From Methyloversatilis sp. RAC08 (GTDB taxonomy: Bacteria; Pseudomonadota; Gammaproteobacteria; Burkholderiales; Rhodocyclaceae): 64,000 bases of DNA. The DNA is taken from positions 1,922,001 through 1,986,000 of the forward strand of contig NZ_CP016448.1 in NCBI RefSeq assembly GCF_001713355.1, given 5' to 3'. Shown here in pieces: positions 8,919 through 18,325 of the stretch; positions within the stretch are counted from its first letter, which is position 1, and every line of letters begins with the position of its first letter. Both the position numbers and the translations under genes were made by a program. The notes beneath the pieces are model-generated. The model had not been told where the DNA came from and ran no database searches. It was given only the letters and a program-made list of their open reading frames with translations.

Positions 8919-9941
8919 ATGTCCATCCGTGCTGACGCCATGCCGCCCCCTGCGTCCGTGCACACCCGCGCGCCGCGTCGCCGCACGCTGGCGTTGCCGC
9001 TGCTCGCCGTCGGCCTGCTGCTGTCGATCGCGCTGTCGCTGTCGCTCGGCAGCATACCGGTGAGCCTGGCGCAACTGTGGCAGATCGCGACCGGTGGCGA
9101 TGCCGGGGTGGCCGGCGACGTGGTGCTTGGCCTGCGGCTGCCACGCGTGCTGGCGGCCGCAGCCTGCGGCGGCCTGCTCGCGCTGGCCGGCGCACTGATG
9201 CAGGTGCTGCTGCGCAATCCGCTGGCCGACCCCTACGTGCTCGGCATTTCCGGCGGCGCCTCGGTCGGCGCGCTGCTCGCCATGACAGCCGGCCTGGCGG
9301 GCGCGCTGTTCGAACTGTCCGCCTTTGCCGGCGCGCTGGCGGCGATGGCGCTGGTGTTCGGCCTGGCCCACGGCGAGGGCGGGCGCACGCCGACCCGGCT
9401 CCTGCTGACCGGGGTCATCGTGTCGGCCGGCTGCGGTGCGGCGGTGTCCTTCATGCTGACGGTGGCGAACGAGCAGTCGCTGCGCGGCATGCTGTTCTGG
9501 CTGATGGGCGACGCCGGCGTGGCCGCGCCGCCCGCGGCTGCGCTGTGGACGCTGGCTGCCGGCGTGCTGGTGTGCGTGCCGCTGGCGCGCGACCTGAACC
9601 TGCTGGCACGCGGCGACCTCACCGCGCAAACGCTCGGCGTACCGGTGCTGCGCCTGCGCCTGGCGATCTACCTGATCGCGTCGGCGCTGACCGCGGTCGC
9701 GGTGACCACGGTCGGCGCGGTCGGCTTTATCGGTCTGGTCGTGCCGCACCTGATGCGGCTGGCGCTCGGCAACGACCAGCGACTGCTGCTGCCGGCCAGT
9801 GCGCTGGCCGGCGCGCTGCTGCTGCTGCTGGCCGATACTGCGGCGCGCACCCTCATTGCGCCGGCGCAACTGCCGGTCGGCGTGCTGACGGCGCTGCTCG
9901 GCGTGCCGGTATTCCTGTTCCTGCTGCATCGCCGCCGATGA
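8919..9941 (+). CDS. btuC: FecCD/BtuC-type ABC importer permease
   Basis: The 340-residue, roughly ten-helix permease of the FecCD/BtuC family has the diagnostic GLRLPRVLAAAACGGLLALAG and LLRNPLADPYVLGISGGAS near residues 67-115, and VGFIGLVVPHLMRL near the C-terminus. With the next two genes it forms a complete type II importer. Vitamin B12 is the likely substrate because of the BtuF-like binding protein; heme or siderophore cannot be excluded. It starts 6 bp after the helicase stop and no cobalamin riboswitch precedes it. Confidence 0.82.
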   Translation: MSIRADAMPPPASVHTRAPRRRTLALPLLAVGLLLSIALSLSLGSIPVSLAQLWQIATGGDAGVAGDVVLGLRLPRVLAAAACGGLLALAGALMQVLLRNPLADPYVLGISGGASVGALLAMTAGLAGALFELSAFAGALAAMALVFGLAHGEGGRTPTRLLLTGVIVSAGCGAAVSFMLTVANEQSLRGMLFWLMGDAGVAAPPAAALWTLAAGVLVCVPLARDLNLLARGDLTAQTLGVPVLRLRLAIYLIASALTAVAVTTVGAVGFIGLVVPHLMRLALGNDQRLLLPASALAGALLLLLADTAARTLIAPAQLPVGVLTALLGVPVFLFLLHRRR

Positions 9942-10717
9942 GCGCCACCTCGCCCCTGCTCGTCGCGCGCGGTGTCACCGTCGGCATCGACGGCCGCACC
10001 CTGTGCGCCGCGCTCGATCTCGACATCCGGTCCGGTGAAATGCTCGCCGTCATCGGCCGCAACGGCATCGGCAAGTCCACCGTGCTGAGCACGCTGGCCG
10101 GGCTGCGCGCACCGCTCGCCGGCAGCCTGACGCTGGATGATCTGCCGCTCGCCTCGATGGCGCCGCGCGAGCTGGCGTGCCGGCGCGCGCTGCTGGCGCA
10201 GTCGCACGAAGACGCCTTCGCTTCGACCGTGCTGGACACCGTGCTGGTCGGTCGCCATCCTCACATCGGCCGCTGGTCGGACGACAGCCCGCACGACATG
10301 CAGGTCGCGCTCGACGCGATGGCCCGCGTATCGCTCACCGGCTTCGAGGCGCGCGATGTGCGCACGCTGTCCGGCGGCGAACGACAGCGTGTGGCCATCG
10401 CCGCGCTGCTGGCGCAGGACGCACCGCTGTGCCTGCTCGACGAGCCGGTCACCCATCTCGACCTCGATTACCAGATGGACACGCTGGCGCTGTTCGCCGG
10501 CATGGCGCATGACGAGGGTCGCGCCGTGGTGGCCGTGCTGCATGATCTCAATCAGGTGCTGCGTTTCTGCGACCGCGTGCTGCTGCTGACCGGCGGCGGC
10601 GAGTGGATCTGCGGCGCCGTCGACGCGGTGCTGCAGCCGGACACGCTGTCGCGCGCGTTCTGCCATCCGCTGCGTGAGCTGCGCGACGGCGAGCGTCGCT
10701 ATTTCGTGCCGGCATGA
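9938..10717 (+). CDS. btuD: ABC importer ATP-binding protein
   Basis: The ATG at 9938 overlaps the btuC stop (ATGA). The 259-residue ATPase carries Walker A GRNGIGKST, the signature LSGGERQRV, Walker B LCLLDEPVTHLDLDYQ and the switch His in AVLHDLNQVLRF. It energises the permease encoded upstream. Overlaps on both sides imply coupled translation of the three-gene transporter. Confidence 0.85.
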   Translation: MSATSPLLVARGVTVGIDGRTLCAALDLDIRSGEMLAVIGRNGIGKSTVLSTLAGLRAPLAGSLTLDDLPLASMAPRELACRRALLAQSHEDAFASTVLDTVLVGRHPHIGRWSDDSPHDMQVALDAMARVSLTGFEARDVRTLSGGERQRVAIAALLAQDAPLCLLDEPVTHLDLDYQMDTLALFAGMAHDEGRAVVAVLHDLNQVLRFCDRVLLLTGGGEWICGAVDAVLQPDTLSRAFCHPLRELRDGERRYFVPA

Positions 10718-11595
10718 TGCGCCTGGCCTGGCTGCTGCTCGGACTGATGCTTGCCGCCGCCCCGGCGCGCGCCGGTGTCAGCGTGACCGACGACACCGGA
10801 CGCCGCGTCGTGCTGCCGGCAGCCGCACAGCGCATCGTCAGTCTGGCGCCACATGTGACCGAACTGCTGTACGCCGCCGGCGCCGGCGGAAAGCTGGTCG
10901 GCGCTGTCGAATACAGCGACTATCCGCCGGCCGCGCAGGCGTTGCCGCGGGTCGGCAGTTCCAGTGCCGTCGACATCGAGGCGGTCGCAGCGCTGAAGCC
11001 CGATCTGGTCATCGCCTGGCAGAGCGGCACCCGGGTCGCGCAATACGGTCAGCTCGACCGGCTGGGCATTCCGGTCTTCGTCAGCGAACCGCGCTCGCTG
11101 GATGACATTCCGCGCACGCTCGAACTGCTCGGCCGGCTGGCCGGTACAACGAAGGACGCGGAGGCCGCGGCGCTCGACTTCCGCACGCGACGCGACAGGC
11201 TGGCGGCGCGCTATGCGTCCCGCCCACCGGTCGGCGTGTTCTACCAGATCTGGGACCGGCCACCGATGACGGTCAACGGCCAGCACCTGATCAGCGCCGT
11301 GATGGCGCTGTGCGGCGGGCGCAATGTGTTCGCCGATCTGGCCATACTCGCGCCGACGGTGACCGAAGAGGCGGTGCTCGCCGCAGCACCCGAGGTCATC
11401 GTCGCCAGCGGCACGGCCGATGCGCGGCCCGCGTGGCTGGACGCCTGGCGGCGCTGGCGCAGCCTGCCGGCCGTCGCCCGGGACAACCTCTACTTCATTC
11501 CGCCGGAACAGCTGCAGCGCAATACACCACGCGTTCTCGACGGCGCGGCGCAACTTTGCGAACAGCTGGAGCAGGCGCGCGCGAAGCGACGCTGA
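10714..11595 (+). CDS. btuF: BtuF-like periplasmic cobalamin-binding protein
   Basis: The 293-residue protein has a signal peptide ending near AAAPARA (residues 15-21), then the class III binding-protein fold: VSVTDDTGRRVVLP, QRIVSLAPHVTELLYAAGAG, and VGAVEYSDYPPAAQALPRVG. The EYSDYP stretch and the FYQIWDRPPMTVNGQHLISA region are typical of BtuF rather than of iron-siderophore binders. It delivers cobalamin to BtuCD in the inner membrane. It overlaps btuD by 4 nt. Confidence 0.82.
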   Translation: MMRLAWLLLGLMLAAAPARAGVSVTDDTGRRVVLPAAAQRIVSLAPHVTELLYAAGAGGKLVGAVEYSDYPPAAQALPRVGSSSAVDIEAVAALKPDLVIAWQSGTRVAQYGQLDRLGIPVFVSEPRSLDDIPRTLELLGRLAGTTKDAEAAALDFRTRRDRLAARYASRPPVGVFYQIWDRPPMTVNGQHLISAVMALCGGRNVFADLAILAPTVTEEAVLAAAPEVIVASGTADARPAWLDAWRRWRSLPAVARDNLYFIPPEQLQRNTPRVLDGAAQLCEQLEQARAKRR

Positions 11596-11658
11596 AACCG
11601 GGAAGCGGTCGCGCAACGCGACGGCCACACCCGGAAACAGGCGCAGCCTTGAGCCTTG

Positions 11659-13029
11659 CTACCTGCTCCGCTCCGCCCGCGCCGCCAGCCAGACCAGCGC
11701 CAGCACCGGCACGCCGAGCAGTGCGGTGCCGGTGAAGAAGAACTCGTAGCCGCGTGCGTCCACCACGACGCCGGAAAAACCGGCGATGAATTTGGGCAGC
11801 AGCAGCATCAGCGAACTGAACAGCGCGTACTGCGTGGCCGAATACGCCACATTGGTCAGCCCGGACAGATAGGCGACGAAGGCGGACGACGCGATGCCGG
11901 CCGACAGGTTGTCGGCCGAGATCGCGAAGATGAGACCGCTGACGTCGTGGCCGCGACCGGCCAGCCAGACGAACAGCAGATTGGTGACCGACGACAGCAG
12001 CGCACCGAGAAACAGCGTCTTCATGACACCGATGCGGGCAGTGAGCACGCCGCCGATCACCGCGCCGGCGATCGTCATGCCCACGCCGTACACCTTGGCG
12101 ACCGTCGCCACCTCGTCCTTCGTGTAGCCCATGTCGACATAGAAGGCGTTGGCCATGATGCCCATGACCACGTCGGAAATGCGGTAGGTGCCGATGAGCG
12201 CCAGCAGCAGCACGGCCTGCCAGCGGTAGCGTCGGATGAAGTCGAGCAGTGGCGACAGTGCGGCACCGTGCAGCCAGGCAGCAAGCCGCAGCAGCGGGCC
12301 GTGCAGGCCCTCGCGCATCAGCCAGTCCCGGGCGCGCGCCTCGCGCTGCACGGTTTCGGCCGACACCACCACCTCGGGTTCGCGGATCAGCAGCGTGGTC
12401 ACCACGCCGACCGACATGCTGGCCGCCATCACCAGGTAGGCGAAGCGCCAGGGCGCGTGCTCATAGACCAGCTCGGTCGCATCGACCGACGCCGCCAGCC
12501 ACAGCACACCGGCCGAGGCGACGATCATCGCGATGCGGTAGCCGCCCTGGTAGGTCGCTGCCATCGCGCCCTGCAACCGCTGCTCGACCGCCTCGATGCG
12601 GTAGGCGTCGAGCGCGATGTCCTGCGTCGCCGAGGCGAAGGCAACCGCCAGCGCACAGTACGCCATGCGGCTCAGGTTCTGCGCCGGATCGGTTGCGGCC
12701 ATGCCGAGCAGCGCCAGCGCGATGGTGAGCTGCGACGCCAGCAGCCAGCTGCGGCGCCGACCGAGCAGTCCGGTCAGCAGCGGCAGTGGCAGGCGATCGA
12801 CCAGCGGCGACCACATCCACTTGAAGGCGTAGGCGAGACCGATCCAGCTGAAATAGCCGATGGTAGAGCGATCGATGCCCGCCTCGCGCAGCCAGTACGA
12901 CAGCGAGCCGAGCACCAGAATCAGCGGCAGACCGGCGGAAAAGCCGAGAAACAGCATGCCGGCGACGCGCGGGTGGGCATACACCTTCAGACTGTCGAGC
13001 CAGCCGGCATCAGTGGATTGCAGGGTCAC
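11659..13029 (-). CDS. AmpG-like major facilitator permease
   Basis: The 456-residue MFS protein with about 12-14 membrane helices has AmpG signatures: FSAGLPLILVLGSLSYWLREAG near residue 30, the stretch around KWMWSPLVDRLPLP, and DIALDAYRIE near residue 135. AmpG imports anhydromuropeptides released from the wall for recycling and beta-lactamase signalling. No beta-lactamase or ampD lies nearby, so the substrate is inferred from family only. It is convergent with btuF, 63 bp away. Confidence 0.82.
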   Translation of the reverse strand: MTLQSTDAGWLDSLKVYAHPRVAGMLFLGFSAGLPLILVLGSLSYWLREAGIDRSTIGYFSWIGLAYAFKWMWSPLVDRLPLPLLTGLLGRRRSWLLASQLTIALALLGMAATDPAQNLSRMAYCALAVAFASATQDIALDAYRIEAVEQRLQGAMAATYQGGYRIAMIVASAGVLWLAASVDATELVYEHAPWRFAYLVMAASMSVGVVTTLLIREPEVVVSAETVQREARARDWLMREGLHGPLLRLAAWLHGAALSPLLDFIRRYRWQAVLLLALIGTYRISDVVMGIMANAFYVDMGYTKDEVATVAKVYGVGMTIAGAVIGGVLTARIGVMKTLFLGALLSSVTNLLFVWLAGRGHDVSGLIFAISADNLSAGIASSAFVAYLSGLTNVAYSATQYALFSSLMLLLPKFIAGFSGVVVDARGYEFFFTGTALLGVPVLALVWLAARAERSR

Positions 13030-13116
13030 GGGCGAGGCGCAGGGCGGGGAACAAGGCCGGAAGATACCAGCCCCGCCGACCCACCGCGCAGCGGTGCCGG
13101 TCGAACGACAGTGAGG

Positions 13117-13974
13117 TCAGGCGTATTCCGGGAAGAACAGCCCCATCACCGCGGCCATAGAACTGCTTGCTTCGGCGCATGCGCCTTCGAAAGCCTGCGG
13201 TTCCAGCCGGGTCATGCTCCACGCCTCGGGTAACACGGTGGCCACAATCCGCGCCGAATCGAGCAGTTCGCCGTCGTGACCGACCGCGCAGCGCGCAAAA
13301 TGCAGCAGGCAGGCTTCGAACTCGTGCGGCGCGCCGCGTGCCGGGTCTATCTGCGCGCCAATGGCGGTCGAAAAGCTGGTCGGCAATTGCCATGATCGCA
13401 GCAGTTCGGCACCAACAGCGGCATAGTCACATCCGATGACGTCGCGTTCGATCAATTCCGGCGCGGCGCCGGACGCCCGGCACTCCGCCAGCGCAGCCTC
13501 GGCCAGTTGAGGAACATGCATGTACATCACCATGTGGCCGATGTCGGCCAGCAGGCCGCCGACGAACAGGCGTTCGGCATCGAGCAGGCCACAGCTCTTG
13601 GCGGACGCGCGCGCCAGCAGCCCGCGCATCGCGGACGCGCGCCAGAAGCGGGCGACGTCCATGCGCTCGGGGCGCATGCCGGAGAAGACGGCGGTCACCG
13701 TGGTGGCCAGAACGATGTCGTGCACCTGCTGCATGCCGAGCACGCTGACCGCGCGCGACATGGTTTCGACCTTGCCTGGAAAGCCGTAGAACACGCTATT
13801 GACGACGCGCAGCACGCGCATCGTGATTCCGGGATCCGCCACCACCACTTTCGCGAGGTCGAGTACCGAACCTTCCGGGTCGTCGAACACCTGTTTCACG
13901 CGATGGTAGATGGCCGGCAGGGTCACCAGTTCTGTCGTGCGCTGCGCCAGTTCCTGTGCGGTATGGGAGGACAT
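13117..13974 (-). CDS. HDOD domain signalling protein
   Basis: The 285-residue protein carries an HDOD domain from about residue 20 to 215: VTLPAIYHRVKQVFDDPEGS, VVADPGITMRVLRVVNSVFYG, LGMQQVHDIVLATTV, and the HD-like IGHMVMYMH. HDOD proteins are degenerate HD-type domains used in signalling; they usually lack phosphodiesterase residues and act by protein contacts. No second domain is attached. The ATG at 13974 is the best family start. The partner is unknown. Confidence 0.83.
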   Translation of the reverse strand: MSSHTAQELAQRTTELVTLPAIYHRVKQVFDDPEGSVLDLAKVVVADPGITMRVLRVVNSVFYGFPGKVETMSRAVSVLGMQQVHDIVLATTVTAVFSGMRPERMDVARFWRASAMRGLLARASAKSCGLLDAERLFVGGLLADIGHMVMYMHVPQLAEAALAECRASGAAPELIERDVIGCDYAAVGAELLRSWQLPTSFSTAIGAQIDPARGAPHEFEACLLHFARCAVGHDGELLDSARIVATVLPEAWSMTRLEPQAFEGACAEASSSMAAVMGLFFPEYA

Positions 13975-14085
13975 GTCGGGTGTCGGAACGGTGGCAGTTA
14001 GCTGAATTCGGCAATCTTGCCGAAAACTTGAGTTACCGGCGCTGGCGCGGGGCCCGCCGAGGGGTCTTCCCGCTTCGCGCACGGC

Positions 14086-14388
14086 TCATGATCGCCTGCT
14101 GTCGGAACCCAGTCGGTGCTGCAACTGCTGCAGCAGTCGCCAGCCCCCCCACAGCCGCAGGCCCCAGCGCCAGACGCGACGCGGCCGCAGCAGGAAGATG
14201 CCTACCGCTGCCGCGGCGATGGCTTCAGGATGCATCCGCACCCACTGCACACCTTCGCGCACCGTGTCGCCAAAGCGCAATGCCGGCGACAGCGCGGCCG
14301 ATTGTTCCACCGCAATGCTGCGCAGCGTGCGCGAGCGCTCCAGCAGCCGCTCGCGCGTCAAAGCAAGGCGCATGCGTTGCGGATTCAT
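14086..14388 (-). CDS. YqjK-like small protein
   Basis: This 100-residue basic protein has Arg-rich helices (RMRLALTRERLLERSRTLRS) and a short hydrophobic stretch (AIAAAAVGIFLL). It overlaps the YqjE-type gene by 4 nt, and the order DUF883 - YqjE - this gene matches the yqjD-yqjE-yqjK cluster of enterobacteria. That supports a YqjK-like call although the sequence itself is weakly conserved. Function is unknown. Confidence 0.6.
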   Translation of the reverse strand: MNPQRMRLALTRERLLERSRTLRSIAVEQSAALSPALRFGDTVREGVQWVRMHPEAIAAAAVGIFLLRPRRVWRWGLRLWGGWRLLQQLQHRLGSDSRRS

Positions 14389-14765
14389 GGCTGCAGACTA
14401 TCGCGGTCGCGTTTCAGTTCGTCGAGCGACGATGCGAACAGGCGCGTGCCCTCCGCCATGCGTGCCCGCGCGACGACCGCCGCGAGCACCCCGAGCGTGA
14501 TGAACAGCGTGGAAAACAGCGTCAGCGCCAGCAGGCGGTGGCTGTCCCACAGAAGCACCGTCAACAATACCGCCAGAAAGGCGATGCCGAAGGTGAGAAA
14601 GGCGATGGCCAGCGCGCCATACACCAGCAGTTCGGTCAGACGTAGCGCTTCATCGCGCGCCTCGACCGTGACCAGTTCCAGCCTGACATGAACAAGTTCG
14701 ATCAGGCTGGAGAAGAACCCCTTCAGCGATACGGCAAGACGCTCGGGCCGTTGCGGTTCCGACAT
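14385..14765 (-). CDS. YqjE / phage holin family membrane protein
   Basis: The 126-residue protein has two adjacent membrane helices (YGALAIAFLTFGIAFLAVLL and LALTLFSTLFITLGVLAAVV) preceded by a helix containing LIELVHVRLELVTVEARDE, as in YqjE/holin-superfamily III proteins. It lies between the DUF883 gene and the YqjK-like gene. The trio is likely an inner-membrane, stationary-phase or stress set. Confidence 0.78.
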   Translation of the reverse strand: MSEPQRPERLAVSLKGFFSSLIELVHVRLELVTVEARDEALRLTELLVYGALAIAFLTFGIAFLAVLLTVLLWDSHRLLALTLFSTLFITLGVLAAVVARARMAEGTRLFASSLDELKRDRDSLQP

Positions 14766-14770
14766 CGCGC

Positions 14771-15091
14771 TCAGCGACGACCGATCAGCAGCCCGATCAG
14801 CAGCCCGGCGCCGGCCGCAACGCCGATCGCCTTCCACGGGTGATCATGCACGTAGTCATCGGTGACGCGCGCCACTTCGCGCGACTTTTCCTTCAGCGCG
14901 GCTTCGGCGTCGGCCAGCTTGTGCCGTGCGGAGGTCAGGTTTTCCTGCATGCGCACGCGCAGTTCGCCAACTTTTTCGCCCGCCTGATTGGCCGTGACCT
15001 TCAGCAGTTCTTCCGCGTCTGCGATCACCACCTTCAGGTCCGCAATCAGCTTTTGCTTGGTTACCGTTGATTGATCGATGAGTTCGGACAT
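14771..15091 (-). CDS. DUF883 (YqjD/ElaB) membrane-anchored protein
   Basis: The 106-residue protein has a long amphipathic helix rich in Glu, Lys and Ala (IADAEELLKVTANQAGEKVG) and ends in the DUF883 C-terminal anchor with DDYVHDHPWKAIGVAAGAG followed by LLIGLLIGRR. Enterobacterial YqjD and ElaB associate with ribosomes at the membrane in stationary phase; the same role is inferred here. The YqjE-type gene starts 5 bp downstream. Confidence 0.87.
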   Translation of the reverse strand: MSELIDQSTVTKQKLIADLKVVIADAEELLKVTANQAGEKVGELRVRMQENLTSARHKLADAEAALKEKSREVARVTDDYVHDHPWKAIGVAAGAGLLIGLLIGRR

Positions 15092-15142
15092 TGATGTTCT
15101 CCTTGTTGAATGGGGTGTCTTTAAAGACACGAAGTTAACCCC

Positions 15143-16177
15143 TTAAGTTGCCTCGCGCAACGCACCCGTGTGGGCCGGTACCCTTGAAGCACGTAGGCCA
15201 CCGGCTACGCTGATCAGGCCGAGACCCGCCAGCAGCATGGCCCAGGTCTGTGCCTCAGGCACCGGCGCGAGTGCGGACGCAAACGCGGCAGCGACCTGCT
15301 GGTGAGCGGCCGTGGTGATATGCACGCCGTCCCAGAACAGATATCCGGCACCATTTCCATCGACGCAGGACACGCTTTCGACGCAGGCGTCGGTTGCGTT
15401 CGTGAAGCCGAACGCCTGCGGATCGGCATTGGCCGCGGTGGTCAGCGCGAAAGTATCGGCGGTGAAGAAGCTCGCATCCGGCAGCGCAGCGTCGAGACTT
15501 GCCAGCAGATCGGCCAGGGCGGCGTTGTGCCCGAGCGAAATCTGCGTCGCCACCAGCGAAATGAAGGGATCGTCATCGGCAAGCTCGGGCACCAGACCGA
15601 GATTGGGCAGGTTCGGGATCAGGAAATTCTTTGCACCTGCGGCATACAACGTGGTGACCGAGGTGTAGAGATTGCCGATGGCGTTTGTCACGTAGTCCTG
15701 CGGATCGACCGATCCCGGTGTCGCTTCGGACAGCAGGAAGTAATCGTTCGGGCCGGCCCAGATGAAGTACAGATCGCTCGCGCTGGCCGTTCCGCCGCTG
15801 GCGCCCAGGTAGCCATTGACCTGCGCAATGACGCCGGTGCCGTTGAAAAAATTCGGCGGGAACAGCGAATCGTCGTCATCGATGAAGTTGTCCGAGCCAC
15901 CGCCGACCGGTGTGCCGGTTCGCGCGCCTGCCACGGCAAAGTTCGACAGTCCGGCGCCGAGCATGTCGGCCAGATACTCGACCGCCGTGATGCCATTCGA
16001 CAACCGCCCTTCGAAGTACGGGACGGGCGGATAGAGGTTTCCGGTCAGCGAGTAGAGATTGCCGTCATCCGACAGGCTGTCGCCGAAGGCATAGATGCGG
16101 TCATAGGCCGAAGCGGACAGCGGCAGCGCGAACGGCGCGGTCAGCAGGGCGAACAACACGGCACGGCTGGTCTTCAT
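15143..16177 (-). CDS. Secreted GDSL-family esterase with PEP-CTERM-like tail
   Basis: The 344-residue protein has a signal peptide ending near LPLSASA and then block I of the GDSL/SGNH family, YAFGDSLSDDGNLY, near residue 29. The Gly/Asn blocks are SNFAVAGARTG and IWAGPNDYF, and the catalytic Asp-His block is FWDGVHITTAAHQ. The C-terminus shows VPEAQTW, a hydrophobic segment and Arg residues, a variant PEP-CTERM sorting signal with Ala in place of the second Pro. It is likely a lipase or esterase delivered to the cell surface. It lies 48 bp downstream of the exonuclease gene on the same strand. Confidence 0.83.
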   Translation of the reverse strand: MKTSRAVLFALLTAPFALPLSASAYDRIYAFGDSLSDDGNLYSLTGNLYPPVPYFEGRLSNGITAVEYLADMLGAGLSNFAVAGARTGTPVGGGSDNFIDDDDSLFPPNFFNGTGVIAQVNGYLGASGGTASASDLYFIWAGPNDYFLLSEATPGSVDPQDYVTNAIGNLYTSVTTLYAAGAKNFLIPNLPNLGLVPELADDDPFISLVATQISLGHNAALADLLASLDAALPDASFFTADTFALTTAANADPQAFGFTNATDACVESVSCVDGNGAGYLFWDGVHITTAAHQQVAAAFASALAPVPEAQTWAMLLAGLGLISVAGGLRASRVPAHTGALREAT

Positions 16178-16225
16178 GAGGCACTCCTGTGATGAACGGA
16201 AAACCGATGAGTCGCGGCTGGCGAA

Positions 16226-17020
16226 TCAGGTCGAACTGACATCGTAGTCGACAATCAACGGCGCATGATCACTGAATCGTTGATCCTTGAAGACCCTTGC
16301 TGCGCAGGCCTTTGCCGCGATTCCCGGGGTCGCGATCTGGTAGTCGATGCGCCACCCGACGTTGTTTGCGCGCGCCTGGCCGCGGTTGCTCCACCAGGTG
16401 TAGCAGTCGTCGGTCGCGTCGGGGTGCAGGCTGCGATACACATCGACCCAGCCGCCCTGCCCGAGCAGTGTGCTCATCCACGCCCGCTCTTCGGGCAGGA
16501 AACCTGAATTCTTCAGATTGCCCTTCCAGTTCTTGAGGTCGATTTCCCGATGCGCAATGTTCCAGTCGCCGCAGATGACGATCTCGCGGCCGCTGGCGCG
16601 CAGCGCGGCCAGATGCGGCACAAACGCGTCCAGGAAGCGGAATTTCGCCTGCTGCCGCTCCGGTGCGCTGGAGCCGGACGGCAGATAGAGCGAAATGACC
16701 GTCAGGTCGCCGAAATCGGCTTCCACGTAGCGGCCTTCGTCATCGAATTCCTGCTCGCCGAAACCGGTGATCACGCGAGAGGGTGACCGCCGCGCGTACA
16801 GCCCCACACCGCTGTAGCCCTTCTTCAGCGCGTAGTGGAAATGGCCGGGCAGGCCGCCGAGAGCGGCTGGCGCGCGCATCGTGTCATCGAGATCGGCCGC
16901 CTGCGCCTTGAGTTCCTGCACCGCCAGCACGTCGGGCGATTCGCCCGCCAGCCAGGGCCACACACCCTTTGTCGTGGCCGAGCGGATACCGTTGAGGTTG
17001 AGCGACACGATACGTAACAT
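16226..17020 (-). CDS. xthA: Exodeoxyribonuclease III
   Basis: The 264-residue EEP-fold nuclease is close to the usual XthA length. It begins [15 protein letters not shown] and contains LAVQELKAQ (metal-binding Glu), YLPSGS, GDWNIAH (Asp/Asn pair) and [12 protein letters not shown] (catalytic His near the C-terminus). It repairs abasic sites in DNA. The ATG at 17020 is chosen because the family starts at MLRIVS. It is divergent from pyrE with only about 30 bp between starts. Confidence 0.93.
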   Translation of the reverse strand: MLRIVSLNLNGIRSATTKGVWPWLAGESPDVLAVQELKAQAADLDDTMRAPAALGGLPGHFHYALKKGYSGVGLYARRSPSRVITGFGEQEFDDEGRYVEADFGDLTVISLYLPSGSSAPERQQAKFRFLDAFVPHLAALRASGREIVICGDWNIAHREIDLKNWKGNLKNSGFLPEERAWMSTLLGQGGWVDVYRSLHPDATDDCYTWWSNRGQARANNVGWRIDYQIATPGIAAKACAARVFKDQRFSDHAPLIVDYDVSST

Positions 17021-17051
17021 GGTCGGTTCATCCGATTCGTTGGGAAAATCC

Positions 17052-17693
17052 GTGGATTCTAGACGTTCATTCGTGCAGTTCGCCTGCGAAACCGGCGTGC
17101 TGCGCTTCGGCAGCTTCACCACCAAGGCGGGCCGCCAGTCACCGTACTTTTTCAACGCCGGTTTGTTCAACAGCGGCGCGTCGGTGCTAAAGCTTTCCGA
17201 GTTCTATGCCGAAACCATCCTGAACCGTGCGCCTGCGTTCGACATGCTGTTCGGACCGGCCTACAAGGGCATCGTGCTGGCCGCCGGTGCGGCGATGCAG
17301 ATGGCGCAACGCGGTCGCGACGTGCCATTCGCGTTCAACCGCAAGGAAGCGAAGGACCACGGCGAAGGCGGCACGTTGATCGGCGCGCCACTCAAGGGTC
17401 GCGTGCTGATCATTGATGACGTGATCAGCGCCGGTACGTCGGTGCGCGAGTCGGTCGAACTGATCCGTGCCGCCGGCGCGATCCCGGCCGGCGTCGCCAT
17501 CGCGCTCGACCGGATGGAGCGCGGCAGCGGGGCGTTGTCAGCGGTTCAGGAAGTGGAACGTTCATACGGCATGCCGGTGGTGGCCTGCGCCAGTCTCGAT
17601 GATCTGGTGGGCTATCTGCAGCTCACCCCCGGCATGGAGAGCAATCTGGCGGCGGTACAGGCGTACCGCACGCAATACGGAGTCGGCACCTGA
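17052..17693 (+). CDS. pyrE: Orotate phosphoribosyltransferase
   Basis: The 213-residue product from a GTG start matches Pyr[22 protein letters not shown] and [10 protein letters not shown] near the N-terminus, [10 protein letters not shown], the catalytic loop [14 protein letters not shown], and the PRPP-binding [14 protein letters not shown]. It makes orotidine monophosphate from orotate and PRPP in pyrimidine synthesis. The DUF4124 gene begins 2 bp after its stop. Confidence 0.95.
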   Translation: MDSRRSFVQFACETGVLRFGSFTTKAGRQSPYFFNAGLFNSGASVLKLSEFYAETILNRAPAFDMLFGPAYKGIVLAAGAAMQMAQRGRDVPFAFNRKEAKDHGEGGTLIGAPLKGRVLIIDDVISAGTSVRESVELIRAAGAIPAGVAIALDRMERGSGALSAVQEVERSYGMPVVACASLDDLVGYLQLTPGMESNLAAVQAYRTQYGVGT

Positions 17694-17695
17694 AG

Positions 17696-18316
17696 ATGAT
17701 CACCCTGGAACTGCGTCACCTGCTGCCCGCCCTGGCTCTGATCGGCCTGATGCTCGCCCCGTTCGCCGAGGCGCGCGTCTATTGCTGCAAGGACGCGCGC
17801 GGGCATCAGGTGTGCGGCGACGTGCTGCCGGAATCCTGTGCCGACCGCAGTTACCGCGAGTTGAACAAGCAGGGCGCGACGGTGAAGCAGGTCGATGCGC
17901 CGATCAGTGCGGAACAGCGCGCAAAGCGCGACGCCGAGGCGCAAAGGGCCAGCGCGGAAGACCGCGCGCGCGAGGAACAGCGTCGGCGCGACGCCACGCT
18001 GCTCAATACCTATTCCAGCGAGCGCGACATCGACATGGCGCGCAAGCGCCGGGTGACCGACATCGAGGAGCTGCTTGTGCAACTGCGCGACCAGCAGCAG
18101 ACGCTCAGGCAGCGGCACGTCAATCTCGAAGCGGACGCCGCACGCTTCGTCGGCAAGCCGATACCGCCGGGCATCAAGGACCGGCTGGACACCAACGCGC
18201 AGGACATGCGCCTGCTGGCCGAGAACATCGCAGCGAAAGAGCGCGATCTGATCGAGACACAGCAGCGCTTCCAGGAGGATCTCGTACGCTTCCGCCAGCT
18301 CGCCGGCCAGAACTGA
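17696..18316 (+). CDS. Secreted DUF4124-like coiled-coil protein
   Basis: The 206-residue protein has a signal peptide (hydrophobic LLPALALIGLMLAPFAEA) and then a short Cys-containing module, RVYCCKDARGHQVCGDVLPE, resembling DUF4124. A long charged coiled-coil region runs from about residue 70 to the C-terminus. It is periplasmic by inference. Function is unknown. Its 2-bp spacing from pyrE suggests cotranscription, and the yifB-type gene converges on it with 9 bp between. Confidence 0.65.
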   Translation: MITLELRHLLPALALIGLMLAPFAEARVYCCKDARGHQVCGDVLPESCADRSYRELNKQGATVKQVDAPISAEQRAKRDAEAQRASAEDRAREEQRRRDATLLNTYSSERDIDMARKRRVTDIEELLVQLRDQQQTLRQRHVNLEADAARFVGKPIPPGIKDRLDTNAQDMRLLAENIAAKERDLIETQQRFQEDLVRFRQLAGQN

Positions 18317-18325
18317 ACGAGCGAT

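Noticed and set aside
8880-8930. Cobalamin riboswitch in front of the B12 importer
   Set aside because: Only 6 bp separate the helicase stop from the btuC start, leaving no room for a riboswitch, and none is seen in the helicase leader.
7557-9929. Minus-strand Gln/His/Arg-rich open frame opposite the helicase and btuC
   Set aside because: Composition is an artefact of the complementary strand; no motif and no start signal.
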